Shown one piece after another: positions 1 through 12,283 of a stretch of DNA of 64,000 nt. Both the position numbers and the translations under genes were made by a program. Source of the stretch: Cryptomeria japonica (Eukaryota; Streptophyta; Pinopsida; Cupressales; Cupressaceae); assembly GCF_030272615.1 (NCBI RefSeq), contig NC_081405.1, forward strand, positions 155,856,454 to 155,920,453. The letters run 5' to 3'. The notes under the pieces were generated by a model. It did no database searches, was not told where the DNA came from, and saw nothing but the letters and a program-made list of their open reading frames with translations. Positions within the stretch are counted from its first letter, which is position 1; each line of letters opens with the position of its first letter.

Positions 1-513
1 AAAGTGGTACACAAATCAAAAGGTAAAAAAATCTGCCTTCGTCTTAACTCTTATAGGTCGGGTAATGAATGTGCATGATAAGACATTAATGCCATGAGAT
101 CAGGAAAAAGATTTCCTGCCATCCTCCCCTTCCTTCTTTCGTGCGGCATGTCGCAGACAACTCCTTGTGCAACAATTAATCGCCACCTTGGCATTTGTAC
201 TTTCCAAATTTGCTCGCCTTAACAAGTTGAGGACTACAGTTGCACATTTTTTTAAATTAATAGACTAAATTTATGTTGAAATTTTATATATATTTTTTAA
301 CTATTTTTGAAAATTATATATCGTAAACATATTTTCAAAGAATTTTGTTAAACTTTAAATTAATATTTTAGATTTAATATTGAATGTTTTCTTTTTAATA
401 TTAAACTTTTACCTTTCAAATTGCATATCAAAATTTATATTTTTATTTAGTTATTTGTTTTATTCTAGAAACTAAGTTTCATGTTTTATACTATTTTTGA
501 ATTTAAAATTTTT

Positions 514-617
514 ACAAATAATATTAACATTATATTTAATAGTTATCTCAAACTATTGCACATCTTTAATTACAAATAATATTAACATTATATTTAATAG
601 TTATCTCAAACTATTGC
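514..617. repeat. 46-bp direct repeat in AT-rich DNA
   Basis: Two identical 46-bp copies (514-559 and 572-617) start ACAAATAATATTAAC and end CTCAAACTATTGC, separated by 12 bp. The rest of positions 1-617 is AT-rich sequence in which I see no gene. Confidence 0.85.
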
Positions 618-1821
618 CTGGAATTGAACATTTTAAATTTAATTAAATAGAATTAAGTGAAAGTCTATAGTCTACAGACTATAAATCTCTTTTTCGGGCG
701 GAATTTTAAAATGATTAAGTAGACTTTAAAAACAGACCCGAAAAGTAACATGAGTATGGTGACGTGCCAGAAAAAAATGGCAGAAGTCGTGGGACCCACT
801 TCATCTTAAAATAGGTACCATCGACCGTTGGATGAACAAAGATCAACGACTAGGGTGGATTTCGGCCCGAATGTGGGAAGTGAACACCTTTCTGAGAACT
901 TCGCCCGAAATTGGACATTTTAAATTTAATTAAATATAATTAAGTCTATAAATCTCTTTTTTGGGTAGAATTTTAAAATGATTAAATAGACTAAAAATCA
1001 AACCGAAAAAGTGACACGAGTATGGTGATGTGTCAGAAAAATGGCAAAAGTCGTGGGACCCACTACATCTTAAAATAGTTACCATCGACCGTTGGATGGA
1101 CAAAGATCAACGACTAGGGTGGATTTCGGCCCGAATGTGGGAAGTGAACACCTTTCTAAGAACTTCGCCTGAAATTGGACATTTTAAATGTAATTAAATA
1201 TAATTAAGTCTATAAAGGTTTTTCCGGTGGAGGTTTAAAATGATTAAATAGACTAAAAATCAAACCCGAAAAGTGACACGATTATGGTGACGTGCCAGAA
1301 AAATGGTAGAAGTCTGGGACCCACTACATCTTAAAACAGGTACCATCGACCGTCGAATGAACAAAGATCAATGACTTAGGGTGGATTTCGAGGTGAATGG
1401 GGGAAGTGAACAAATTTCTGAGAACTTTGCCCGAAAAAGTGACACAAGTATGGTGACGTGCCTGAAAACTGGTAGAAGTCATGGGACCCACGACAACTGA
1501 CAATAGGTACCATCATCCGTTGGATGAGCAAAGATCAACGACTTAGGGTGGAATTCGGCCCGAATGTGGGAAGTGAACACATTTGGGAGAACTTCGCCCA
1601 AAATTGAAACGTTTTAAATTTAATTAAATATAAGTAAGTCTATAAAGCACTTTTTCAGACGAAAGTTTAAAATTATTAAACAGACTTAAAAAATAGACTC
1701 GTAAAGTCACAACAGGTACCTTGGTCCCTCGTCCATTGGATGAGCAAAGATCAATGGCTTAGGGTGGATTTCGACCCAAATGTGGGAAGTGAACACATTT
1801 GGGAGAACTTCGCCTGGAATT
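618..1821. repeat. Degenerate ~265-bp tandem repeat array (about 5 units)
   Basis: Units begin near 624, 911, 1175, 1432 (truncated at its 5' side) and 1604. Each full unit runs in order through TTTTAAATTTAATTAAAT, a short AT stretch, GTATGGTGACGTGCC, GTGGGACCCAC, ACCATCGACCGTTGGATG, GATCAACGACTAGGGTGG and GAAGTGAACACC. The period is 287 then 264 bp, with later units shortened by deletion. The array ends about 490 bp upstream of ORF A. Its role is unknown; promoter or subterminal repeats of the element are both possible. Confidence 0.85.
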
Positions 1822-1836
1822 GAACGCATTACATTT

Positions 1837-2024
1837 AATGTCCTCAGAATTTATACTGAAGTAGTGAATGTTTTGTCCTTCGGCATCGAATAGTTATTAA
1901 TAATAATTAATAAAATTACAACATGATTCTTAATGTCCTCAAAATTTATACTGAAGTAATGAATGTTTTGTCCTTCGACATCGAATAGTTATTAATAGCA
2001 ATTAATAAAATTACAACATGATTC
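1837..2024. repeat. 94-bp tandem duplication
   Basis: Two copies (1837-1930 and 1931-2024) start TAATGTCCTC and contain TTATACTGAAGTA and GAATGTTTTGTCCTTCG. They differ at a handful of positions. The stretch from here to ORF A (2025-2313) shows nothing else. Confidence 0.85.
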
Positions 2025-2313
2025 TTGATATTTTGCCATTTAGGTTTTACTTTTCTACTTTTTAGAGTTTTCAAAATAAGAGACTCATAAATCATAATCG
2101 TCTTTCATTTCTTGGACAAACCTGTAAATTGAGGGAGATTCAGAAACAACTACTAGATTGAGGAATGTAAGTTGCAACAGAGACTGTTTGCACCAATCTA
2201 GTGAAATAGAAATTCCAATTTCCAGGTAAAATCTAGAACACCTGCATCCCGCCTTTTTTTCTTTTGGTAATCCCGTGGTCCAATTTGAGGGTTAGCATTT
2301 TCAGGTTTTTATC

Positions 2314-4071
2314 TTGCATTATTTTGAATTATTAACAATAATAGTGGTGGGGAAAACAGGAAGCAATAGTTCAACAAGAAGCCAAGTGAAAAACAAAATG
2401 TACCTAACCAAACTGGTTAAAACACCAAGTTTCACTGATGAATACCATGATATTTATGACCCTGCTATCCATGGTGAAAAGCATACCATAGATATTAGAT
2501 ATACATTGTCTAGTAAGGCGGCAGATGCATCCAGGGCAAAATTTACTGTTTTCAACCCAATGTTACAACAAAAAACAAATAAAATCGCATCGTGGGATGT
2601 TGGATTAGGAAGCATGGTGTTACCTGAAGTATTCCCTTGCCCTGATTTTGTCATGGTCTGCGTCGAAAATTATGATGAAGATGAAAAAGAAATTGTCAAT
2701 AAAAATACAAAAGAGGAAATTCTATCCATAAACGAGGGAGAATTTGCTCGTTTGTTGAACCTAGGATTTGAAGCCCAAAATTCAAACGTCCAAATTGACC
2801 TTGAAAAGCTGGCAGGGAATTATGAGAGTCTCGATCCAAGTTGCAGAGATTCATTTATCAAAGCTCTAATAAAGATTGGTACTGGTATTGTGTTGGATCA
2901 GAATCATAAGCCTCATGATTCTAAAAATTTTGTTCTATGGGTTGGGAATACTATTTCCTCGCTGTCATTTTGCTTGGGATTGGAAAATGATAGGGAAATG
3001 GGTGCAAGCCTTCTTGAAATGATTTATAATATCCATTGTCCAGGTCAGCTAGTAAGATATAATTTTATTGAGCACATTGTAAAATCCATGCAAAAACAAT
3101 TACTAATGATCAAAAAAGGTTCCTGTAAGACATTTAGGTTCTCATCCTACTTGTGTTATCTCCTTCTATCCAAGTATCGTGCAATATTTGAGACCAACAA
3201 GCTTCAAATTGTGAGCTATAAGATTGATCAGAAGACTAGGAAGAGAACAGAGTGTCCAATATATGATTGGACCCCAAAGATAAGGATGCATGATAACAAA
3301 AAGAACTACAACCATTTTGTAGACTTCTTTTTGGCACCAATGTATAATGAAATTACAAGCACTCCAATGCCTAGGTTGCTTGTGTCTTGTAGAGATTGCA
3401 TTCAACTCAGAAGTCAAATAGAATTGGCTGACTGGTTCTTCATGGAAGAATTCACTGTGTTAAGGTTTTACGGATCGGAAGTAAAACCATATAGACTTCC
3501 AATACATGTGACAGAGAGGGTATTTGCATTAGAGTATGTACATCAATTGGAGAGCACAGATAGACACTTCCATGGTCAGCAAAAGAAGAGCATATTTCCT
3601 TCCTTTCCTTTCTCATGTGGAGGGTTCACATTTAAGAGAAAAGCATTCATTGTGGCACATGATTTCTTGACAGTTTTTAACTTTGGTGATGAGGGTCTCT
3701 GGCAGTATGAACCAATCGGTGTAGTTCAAGCAAGGCTTAAGAAAAATGGGAACTCTTCAGCGTTATGTCAACATGAAAGTAAACCATTGCTAGAAAAGCT
3801 TAAAAACAAGGACTCCTGGGATGAGGTTAAAAAAGAGATGGAGAAAATTGCAGCTGACAATAACATTTCAATAGATGAAATTTCATCACAAATTATGGCA
3901 TTGCAAATGCACACAGAGAGGACAACAGAGGAGGGCCAGGGCATCCAAAATAGGAGGTCCTACAATTTCTACCTAAAATCTGCTAATCCATCTAAAAAAT
4001 CTATTCCCAAATCAATTCTGCACGAATGTAAAGAGAATTATTTCACTCAAACCAAAATAAATGATTTTTAG
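2314..4071 (+). pseudogene. ORF A, N-terminal domain of an uncharacterised element protein
   Basis: A 585-codon open stretch ends in TAG at 4069-4071, and the same frame stays open beyond it. Function unknown. Around residues 230-412 it matches ORF B of this window. The best block (residues 381-412) aligns without gaps to B residues 333-364 with 13 of 32 identities, including R..G, PY.LP, T.R, LE and QL. It also carries FRFSSYLCYLLLSKY near residue 274, matching FHMSSYVIYALIRS in B. Residues 120-145 are acidic. The true start may be the Met at 2398, because the first 28 residues look like leader sequence. Context (tandem repeats upstream, stops downstream) argues for a transposable-element ORF rather than a host gene. 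Confidence 0.6.
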
Positions 4072-4074
4072 ACT

Positions 4075-5031
4075 ATGAGGAGGAATCTCGGTGAACCAAA
4101 GACAAGTGCGGAATTTGAGAGCATCGACGAGGATGCAGAGTTTAGCAAATTGTGGGATATGGAGCATGGCAGGACTGAAGGTGATGATGATGAGCATGAG
4201 GTTGTCGTTGAGCCCCCTCCAACAACTACTACAGTCCCGAAAATATCAGGTGGAGTCAATGAGTCCATGAAAGAAAAATATAGCAAAGGGGCAAACCTTG
4301 TGGAAAAAATGGGTTTTGAAGGTGGTGGTCTAGGTGCCAGAGGAGATGGCATTTGGTATCCACTTCAGGTACAACTTCCATCACAGTCAAAATCAAAAGG
4401 TCCTTATAAACCAGACATTGGACTTGATTCTTCAAATTCATCACGGATAGGTACTACTCATTACCCTCAAGGTCCACCTTCATTTGTTTCAGGTTTAAAT
4501 CCACAACCACCACCACATCATGGTATTCTCGTTGGTGGTGAATCAAGTGCCACTGCCACTAGCGGGGAATCTGGGGATAGTATTCTTATTATTGTTCAGT
4601 CAAGTGTCGTTATGATTGGTGGGGTTGGCATGGGGTCTACTACTGATACTAGTTGTCTTGGTGTTGGACAAGGGAAACAACAAAATATCTCTCGCAAGAG
4701 GACACTAGAGGTAGATACTCAATATCATATTATTGAGAATTCTATATCAAGTGTCACTGATACTACAAATCAATCATTTGCAGCTTCAGATCACACACCT
4801 CAAAAGACTATGAAAACTACACATGAAAGTGTCAGTGGGAGTGGGACAGCATCAAGAGCTATTGTTGGTAATCCTGGTCAAGCATTAGTTAAAACCACAG
4901 GAATAAGTGGAACTAGAGCCTATGGTATTCCTATGTTACCTTTCAAACATTCAATTGCTTCAACAAGCCCAGATTTTCAATTTCGTGATTACTATGAAAA
5001 ATATGAACACACAACAAAAGCAAATAAATAA
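4075..5031 (+). pseudogene. ORF A continuation with a G-patch-like segment
   Basis: This is the same reading frame as the previous ORF, one TAG and one codon further on, so the two were probably one protein. Residues 1-45 are acidic. Residues about 69-117 resemble a G-patch: KGANLVEKMGFEGGGLGARG followed by DGIWYPLQV and a later glycine-leucine. The rest (120-318) is Ser/Thr/Gly-rich and likely disordered. A G-patch normally binds RNA-helicase partners; here that role is only inferred from motif shape. The frame stops at 5031 and coding-like sequence resumes in another frame at 5061. Confidence 0.5.
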
Positions 5032-5060
5032 ATAAAAAGAAAGCATTTCATAGGAATTTC

Positions 5061-5714
5061 GTGTCTGAAGTTGTAAACGAACAACCTACAAGGAACAGGG
5101 TATTTCCAACATATGACCCACATAAAGATATGATGGAGTTCATGGTTGTTATGCCCCCAGACACATCTAAAGATAAAAATTCACCACACAGTCAGATAGA
5201 TCCCTCTCAATTTCAAGTTAGCACCCTCCAAATGGATTTTTCCAAAGTACATAATGTGGAGAAAATTAGTGTGTCAAAAAGGACTAACAAAGTGGTCTAC
5301 ACTTCACTGCTAAAGGTGGAGAGAGAAAAAAATAAAATGGAGAAACAAATAGAAAAGTTACAGGCAGACCTGGAAAACGAAAAATCAAGGAGGAAAGCAG
5401 CAGATAGCAAGTGCAATGATTTACAGAAAAGGATTAAAAATTTGGGCTCTGTAGTAGAAATTGCAGAGTAGGAGAAGAAGGATGCAGAATTGAAGGACCT
5501 GACTAAAAAACTGGCTAAAAGTAGTAAAAAAATTGTTGAGGAAAAAGCCAGTTTTCAAAAATTATACAAAAGTTATGAGTCTGCTACCACAGAAATGAGA
5601 AAGTTACAGGACCTATTGGATCATGAGAAGGAAAAAGAAAAACATTTGCAAGAGGAAGTAGAGGAAGAAAAAAAAATGTGCACAAATGAAAGAAGACCTA
5701 CACAATGCAAATGA
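5061..5714 (+). pseudogene. ORF A coiled-coil region, broken by an in-frame stop
   Basis: Two open pieces in one frame (5061-5471 and 5490-5714) are separated by a TAG at 5469-5471. After about 75 residues the sequence becomes a heptad-rich Lys/Glu coiled coil (for example EKQIEKLQADLENEKSRRKA and KLQDLLDHEKEKEKHLQEE). This follows the domain, disordered stretch and coiled coil order also seen in ORFs B and C. The frame differs from 4075-5031, so at least one frameshift separates them. Confidence 0.5.
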
Positions 5715-5799
5715 TAAAATAAAAACTTTGGAGGATAGATTGAAAGATAATATGAAAAATACAATGAAGTATATACAAGAAAATATTTGGCGGTGAATA

Positions 5800-6432
5800 A
5801 TGCAGAGTAGTGAGAAGTTGTGTGAATGGTTTCAATTAACTGAAAGTATGAGACAAATTTTTATAAAAATCAAAGGGCACTATGAGAAGAGCACACATGT
5901 TTATTCAAAAGAGGAAATGGCAAAAAAGATTCTGAAAGTAGTCTACAGTTCTAGTGACAGCTACTTGGCATCCAAGGGAATTAAGAGTTGCATTGATGCC
6001 AAAGTTAAGACATCATCTATCATTCAAAAATGCCAGAAGCTAAGGGAAACATCAGAAGTTATGGATAGTTGTGGAAAAAAGATAGTGAAGCTGCAAGAAA
6101 TGAAAAATAATTTGATTAAACTTGATTTGCCTAAGCCTGTTGACACATCAAATAAATTCATTGGAGAAGAATCTTACAAAAAAATCATGGAGATAAAAAT
6201 GAAGTCTGATTTAGACTTGCTTCTAAAGGACACAACTCCCAAAAGCTTTATGGAATTCATCCAACCATTTACAACTCTAAATACGGTATTGGATGAAACA
6301 GTGATGTCAAGTAAATCTTATAAATATGGAATGTTGATGAAGTTGGAGTTGACTTTCCATAGTTTACAGAATATTGATCTTCCATCAGACGAAGAGTGGA
6401 GCACCCTACAAAAACTGGCACAAAATTCTTAA
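5800..6432 (+). pseudogene. ORF A C-terminal helical region
   Basis: A 210-codon open stretch back in the frame of 2314-5031, rich in Lys, Glu and Ser with predicted helices. It probably encodes the C-terminal part of the ORF A protein and ends at a TAA (6430-6432). No catalytic motif seen. The gap from 5715 to 5799 is coding-like but frameshifted. Confidence 0.45.
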
Positions 6433-7450
6433 GAATCATAGTATGTATTACACAATTTTCTTCTTTTATTCTTAATTTCAAGGTTTTATGTTTTTTCTAT
6501 TTGCTATTTTGCTAATTCAGCCTATGAATCTATGATGCACTCGCTAATGCTATTTTGCTAATCCAACCTATGAATCTATTTTATGAATAGGAAAAAAACA
6601 GCACTCACTATTGCTATTTTGCTAATCCAGCCTATGAATCTATGATGCACAGTGCAAAACTTCAGCCAGTAAATTTGTATTCTCAAATTCTCCCTTGCTT
6701 TAACATTTATGCATTTCTCTATTTCTGATTAGTAGGTTTTAGGCACTGCTATTATCTATGTTTAATTTGTCATGGCGTGAATTAATATTTAATTTTGAAC
6801 TCTGTTTTTTGAACATGAGACATCAAACATGTAGCAGATGTTAAATTGCTAATACGGCCTGTGATGGCCATATAAATATGTGTTGAGTTTGTGATTTTGA
6901 TGTTCAGTGTTCACATGTTGCAAACTTGCAATTCGACCTGAAGCTATTGTTGCTCCCTTGTTTCTATAAAAGGGAATTCAGGGTCATTTGCGATTTTGCA
7001 AAGGGTTCTACTTCTGAAACTTTGTATTCACTTTTGCATGGACATTGGAGAATCACATAGGAGTTGTTGTTGCTCTCTTGTTTTTATAAAAGGAAATTCA
7101 AGGTCATTTGCAAAGGGTTCTAAAACTTTGTATTCACTTTTGCAATTGGTATGGAGAATCACATAGATTGGAATTTGGTGTATTACTATTGAATGAATTG
7201 TATCATATGGCTATATTTTGAAAGAATTAATGAAAATCTAAGTTCTCGACATGTGCATTACTATTGAATGAATTGTATCATATGGTTTTGAAATGTATCA
7301 CACAAATTTGAGACTCAAACATGTAAATAAACAATAAAAATATTTGTATCAATAAACACATTATGGTTTTTTTTTATTATGCTATTTTAAATCTGGAAAT
7401 AGAAAGTTGAAAAATATAATTACAAATCAATATTAAATTCTAATTGCAAA
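6433..7450. repeat. 3' flank of element A with short tandem repeats
   Basis: No gene seen. Three imperfect copies of a ~40-bp unit containing GCTATTTTGCTAAT and CCTATGAATCTAT lie at about 6501-6540, 6547-6580 and 6611-6650. Two copies of a ~105-bp unit (TTGTTGCTC...GAATCACATAG) lie at 6947-7060 and 7067-7166. The string TGAATGAATTGTATCATATGG occurs near 7190 and again near 7264. The right boundary of element A is not defined. Confidence 0.7.
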
Positions 7451-7610
7451 AAGTCATATGCTTTTATAATATGAATGATGAGATACAATAATAAGATTAA
7501 TAAATACCAATCTCTTACAGTTGTCATTCATCCTCATCAAATTCAGTGATTTCTTGATTCCCGTCTGTGGTTTCTTCACTCTGAGTCTGAGTCTGCATAT
7601 CTTCGCCGAA

Positions 7611-8249
7611 CTACATCTCAATGCTACCAGTAGCTCTAGTAGTCCCACTGGCACTTTGGTTTGAAGTGTTTCTCAAACCTCTTCTTTCACATTTGGACCT
7701 CCAGATTTGTAGTGCCCTATCGTAAGGAAAAGTGTGGACATCATACCTAGATGTATAGAGCCTCAAGCAATTTTCCAAATTTTTGTCTAGTTTGTTTCTT
7801 AGCTTTGATTTTAGGAACCCCAAAGCACTAAAAACTCTCTCATCTTCCACCGAACCCAATATCATGGTAAGACATAAATCAACAAGCTTCACATATTCTG
7901 GCATTGAATCACGTAAGGATTTGTTCTCAGCTATATATTTCCAAACCCTTGTTACTAATCCCTCTTTGCAGGGGTTATCCATTTTGGCATATTGTTCTTT
8001 CATAGTGTATGCAAAACAAGCTGATTTCTCTCGAAGATGAGTTTCATCTAATATTCCATTTATAGTTACTCCATTAAATTCTTTGGATATGCAAAATTGT
8101 TTTACCAAAGTCAGTAGCTTACTCCAAAAATCGGATGCACTGTTGAGGCTCCAATAATGAGGAAACACAATAGACATGGCTTCGAGTAGGTTGTCAGGAG
8201 GGAATCTGCTTCTAATTTGTGAGGAAAGATCATATGCAATTTTCTTCAC
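7611..8249 (-). pseudogene. hAT transposase C-terminus (dimerisation domain)
   Basis: In frame with the core after one stop. The hAT C-terminal signature is clear: SVEDERVFSALGFLKSKLRN then NCLRLYTSRYD. This region mediates transposase dimerisation and is retained in host-adopted hAT proteins. The ORF ends at 7611, followed by Ser/Thr-rich codons. Confidence 0.8.
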
Positions 8250-8324
8250 AGAAGTAGTTACAGTCTCAACAATCTTGTCAAAATCTTCCTTTGTAACTCT
8301 TGTTAGTTTCTTCCTGGGGCGCTT

Positions 8325-9509
8325 TCATGGTTCTTCGGGGTCGACCGTGGCATAGAAGTGCATTGGTATCTCAACTCCCCATACATTGGCACATACCTCC
8401 CCGTCTGCACCGATTTGTAAAAAGTTATCAAGATTGTTCAAATCTGTGAGTGTCTGCCACTTAACAAATTTTCCATCAGATAGTGTTGGTTGATTTCGAT
8501 AGAGATTGTCCAGGGTTAGGCATGTCATCTTACGCAACGTAGCATATTTTGCAATACACAGAGCTCTTTTTTGGGTAGCCTTCATAATATTCCTCATTTC
8601 CTCTAGCATGGGCAGAAGAGCTGTTAAAGTTAAGAGTGTCTCTAAATTACTTAACCTGCCAAGAAGTTCAGGAAATTTTGGTTGATCTAATTCGTCGCGA
8701 GTTGTGTGAAATAGTCCAATCAAGGATGGATATTCTAAAAATACTCGATGCACTGGACCATCCAAAGAGATCCATCTGGTATCATTATCCTTGAGAAGCT
8801 TGTTCCCATCAGTTAATCCATCAGCAAAGTTTTGAAATTCCATAAATCGCTTGGGACTTCGATAGAAGTGTGAGTAGAGCTCTCTGATAAAAATTTTAAT
8901 TTTTTTAACCGAAGCAAACTTGCTCACAATTCCAAAAGCTAGATTCATTTTGTGAGCCATGCAGTGAATTGCAGTAATGTACGGTGCAAATGAAGTTTCA
9001 ATCTTTGTACAAAGTCCATTCCTGTGACCTTGCATTAGTGAAGCTCCATCTGCTCCAACACAAACCAATTTTTTGGCTACCATCATGTCATCCATACCTC
9101 CACGTTCAATTAAACTTCTCTTTACTAGTTGAAATAAATTTTCCATTGTCGCACTCTCCTTCATTTTAGCAACAGATAGTAGATGAGGTTGGCGGGTATG
9201 ATTCTCTACAGTATAAACATGCATGCATACCCATGAAGTATTGTCTACTGCGGTAACTTCGTCTAAATAAAATGCAATGAAGTTTGACTCTCTTATTTTT
9301 TCCTGTACATCTTCTTTTTCAACCTCAGCAAGACAACTTGCCCATTCCCATCCACTGTTTACTGACCAATGTCTATTAGGATAGTTAGGAACTTTCAAAA
9401 AGTGTAATAAACCACTAATTGATGGGAAATCTGTCATAGCACGCCTTCTGCTCAAAATATGAAAAACAATGCTTAACTGAACAACTTTTCCCAGTTGTTC
9501 TATTTGCAT
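8325..9509 (-). pseudogene. hAT transposase core (DUF4371-like)
   Basis: This 394-codon piece carries the RNase H-fold transposase core. Recognisable motifs are FYLDEVTAVDNTSW (first acidic residue region), VGADGASLMQG (second Asp), AIHCMAHKMNLAF and DNDTRWISLDG. Transposases of this type cut and paste the element and generate 8-bp target duplications. The piece ends at a TGA near 8325, but the frame continues into the C-terminal piece, so one point mutation explains this break. Confidence 0.8.
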
Positions 9510-9616
9510 TGCTTTTCCAAAAACAGATTCAATAGAACCTTTAACTTCTGCAGGATTCGTCTATTCATGAAAATAATACTCTTCGGCATTCCTCGCTTAC
9601 ATTTATCCTTTGTTTT

Positions 9617-10216
9617 TCATCTTATCACTGATTTTTCAACCCCGTCTATCATTTGTTTTTCATAAAATTTACCCATATGCTTTTCTATGGTGTCAAATTT
9701 TAGTTGTAACCTAATTTCCTTGTTATGTTTCCAAGTGCAAATCTTACACCTGCATTCTATTGGAGGCTCGCCTTCAATTGGATTCTCCACTGGTTCAATG
9801 AATGGATACTTTGATGCCCAATTAATTTGAAAATTCCTCACTGACATATCCAACTCCCGATCCTTTTTTTATTGTGGTTCACCCTTTTTTGATATGGCTT
9901 TTCTTTTTCCCTTCCATGCATTATCATCAATGGCATTATCACCCAAGTCGATTATATCATTCCGGCTAACTTGGGTATCTACCAGATAATCTTCTTCAAG
10001 ATCATCCTGATCTGAGATATCAGGTTCGCCGCTGTCTTCAACATGCGGTGCAGGTGGTGAATTTTGTACTTGTACTTGTGATGATGTACCTTCCTGATTT
10101 TCACCAGTACCACAATCTTGTCCAATGCCAAAGTACGAAGACAACGTTCTGTTTTTTGTTGGCCTCTCTTGGCCTTCCCCACATTCAGGTTTCCTACCCC
10201 TCTTCCTGTTCGACAT
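9617..10216 (-). pseudogene. hAT transposase N-terminus with zinc-finger-like segment
   Basis: The likely start is the Met at 10216 (MSNRKRGRKPECGEG...), because the 28 codons upstream read as a hydrophobic, non-coding run. The first ~115 codons are basic then acidic (with TLSSYFG, common near the N-terminus of such transposases) and end at a stop near 9869. After that stop the same frame gives WASKYPFIEP and CRCKICTWKHNKEIR, followed by a His pair. This pattern fits the DNA-binding zinc finger that precedes the core of ZMYM/ZNF862-like hAT transposases. Confidence 0.65.
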
Positions 10217-10300
10217 CTCCAACGAAATAAAGGCTGCCAAAAAAATATCAATTTGTTGAAGAAGCAATAATAGGCTATAATGTATAATATACCACTTCAA

Positions 10301-11828
10301 AAATATGATCGCTCACCTTTAGGCTTTAGGTCACTAGCAATCGCCAATACAGTCAACGACTCAACAACAATGATTTTCCTTGGTCTGAAACTTCGGTATT
10401 GATCAGAATTCAGAGCCTAGAACCCACCAAATTGTGTTGAGATAGATCTGACCTTTGCATGTATTTATACCAATCCTTATATGGAGAATTCCGCGGGAAT
10501 TTTATATGGTATACAAATATTTGGTGAATCCCGCATAACTATAACATGACTTATGTAATTTTTGAGGCGATTATAGGTTGTCCAAATAATAGCCGAATAC
10601 AATATAGTTGGCGAAAGTTGGGGTGAATGGAGACACGTGTCGGCAAGATGTTATGCGAATTGGGTCCCCCTGGCTAACAAATTTTCACATGCCTATAGGC
10701 AAATTAAGGTCATCTATTAAGGCAACCTCGGAGAGTGTAGGCGAAACAATTAAATTTACCATGTGTCCACCATATATTGTATTGGCGAAATCATCACATA
10801 GAAACATTTATTTGCATAAAACATATGGCGATCAGGCCGTGACTTTGACAAAAATTGATAATGTTCTGGCGACATGGCCACCCCCAAACGGTACAAAATA
10901 TTCGCCATTTCCGACATGGCCAACGTGAAAAATTTGCCATTAGCGAATATTTGCCACTAAAGTAAACTCTGTCTCCCTCACTCCATAATGGTTGATATGG
11001 CTTCGCATGTACATCTGGGATAACCGAGACTCGTGCCCAAGTACCCACATGTCACGTGTGATGACACTCTTGTTCCCTACATGTAGGTCCTAGCTCCTTG
11101 AGTCTTATTTGTTGTAATGCCTCTAGAGGGTTTGTGTTTGAAGGTTTCGTATTGGATGATTTTCGATGCTTTGTGTCCTTGTTGGGTTGGTCTTTCCTTT
11201 GGTTGTAAGGTGTCAGCTTAGATCTAGAGTATGGGTGAGATCTTATGTCATCTCCTAGCATAGGGGGTGGTTCCTTTGGTTCGACATGGTCAGGTGGTTT
11301 GATGCCTTCTTCCATTGGGATGTTCCTCATTGGATTTTCTTGTGTGGATGTGGATATCTTCTCTCTTCAGTTTGGATGGATTCTTGTAGCAAATTGATGT
11401 AAATGATGATATGGCAATGAATGTAATAATTCATAATGTAATTATAATGTAAATAAAGCTTTATTTCTTGTTGTGAAGGATATTGTATTCACGTAATGGC
11501 ATGTTAGGAGAATAAATGATGTAACTTGTGATATTGGTTTATTAATGGAAATGGATTTATGGATACACATGTAGTCTCATGTAATATTGGAAATGTGATA
11601 GATTATCTTGTGAGTAGTTTATGACGATAGAAATGTATAAGTGTTTGGGAGTAGGATCATTTGATATTGGAGTTTTAAAATGAATTTTAAAAGGGGTTGG
11701 TTAAGTATGTTTAGTGGATGGATATAAGCGTGTTACAAAATAGTGATTGATCATATATGCATGGAAAGAATAAATCATGCTAGGAAATTAGTATGCATTA
11801 GACTATGGTAGTAATTGTGTTATCATGC
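10301..11828. other. Flank of the hAT element; recurring TGGCGA motifs
   Basis: No supported gene. Between 10600 and 10960 the motif TGGCGA or its complement TCGCCA recurs (TTGGCGAAAG, TATTGGCGAAAT, ATGGCGAT, CTGGCGACA, TTCGCCATT), which could be subterminal transposase-binding repeats of the hAT element. From about 11340 to 11828 the sequence is AT-rich and featureless. Confidence 0.35.
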
Positions 11829-12283
11829 TTATGATGTTTTTGATTAAGTAAAAATAGGTTTAAAGGGACCCAAAACCCAATCACATTACAAAAGATGAGC
11901 ATGAAAGAGACGAAACAAAACAGCTACAAAAGACCAGCACAAAAACCAGCAACTAAGAAAAAGACAGCAAGAAGCCAACAAGAAGTTGGCCCCAAACCCA
12001 GCATTACAATTCACTTGAAAACTTTAATAGACTCCTCAGCATTTTGAACCAAGAGCATCATCGCCTTGGCCGCTTCCCTCAAATCGTTGCTTTCCTGTCT
12101 CAGTTGGCTATCTTTCGTTTTGGTCTCCATCCCAGTAGTGTTCTGCCTTGTTCTATGCTTGGGAATCTGGTGGGTGGAGCTGTAAGTTGGTACATCTTCA
12201 ATGATTACCAGATTCTTATCCTAATTTTTCCTTTCCAAATGATCCACCAAAGCATTCATGTTCTGTGATGAAACTTTTAGGAC

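Larger units (their letters stand above)
7611..10300 (-). mobile_element. hAT-superfamily DNA transposon, broken autonomous copy
   Basis: On the - strand a nearly complete transposase can be followed: basic N-terminus, zinc-finger-like segment, DUF4371/RNase H-like core and hAT C-terminal dimerisation region. It carries at least two in-frame stops (near 9869 and 8325) and a frame change between 9617 and 9509. I could not identify its terminal inverted repeats or 8-bp duplication, so the limits given are those of the coding region. Confidence 0.8.

Noticed and set aside
11052..11330. 92-codon Lys/Pro-rich ORF (- strand)
   Set aside because: No domain, no coding neighbours; it could be a retroelement scrap but nothing supports a call.
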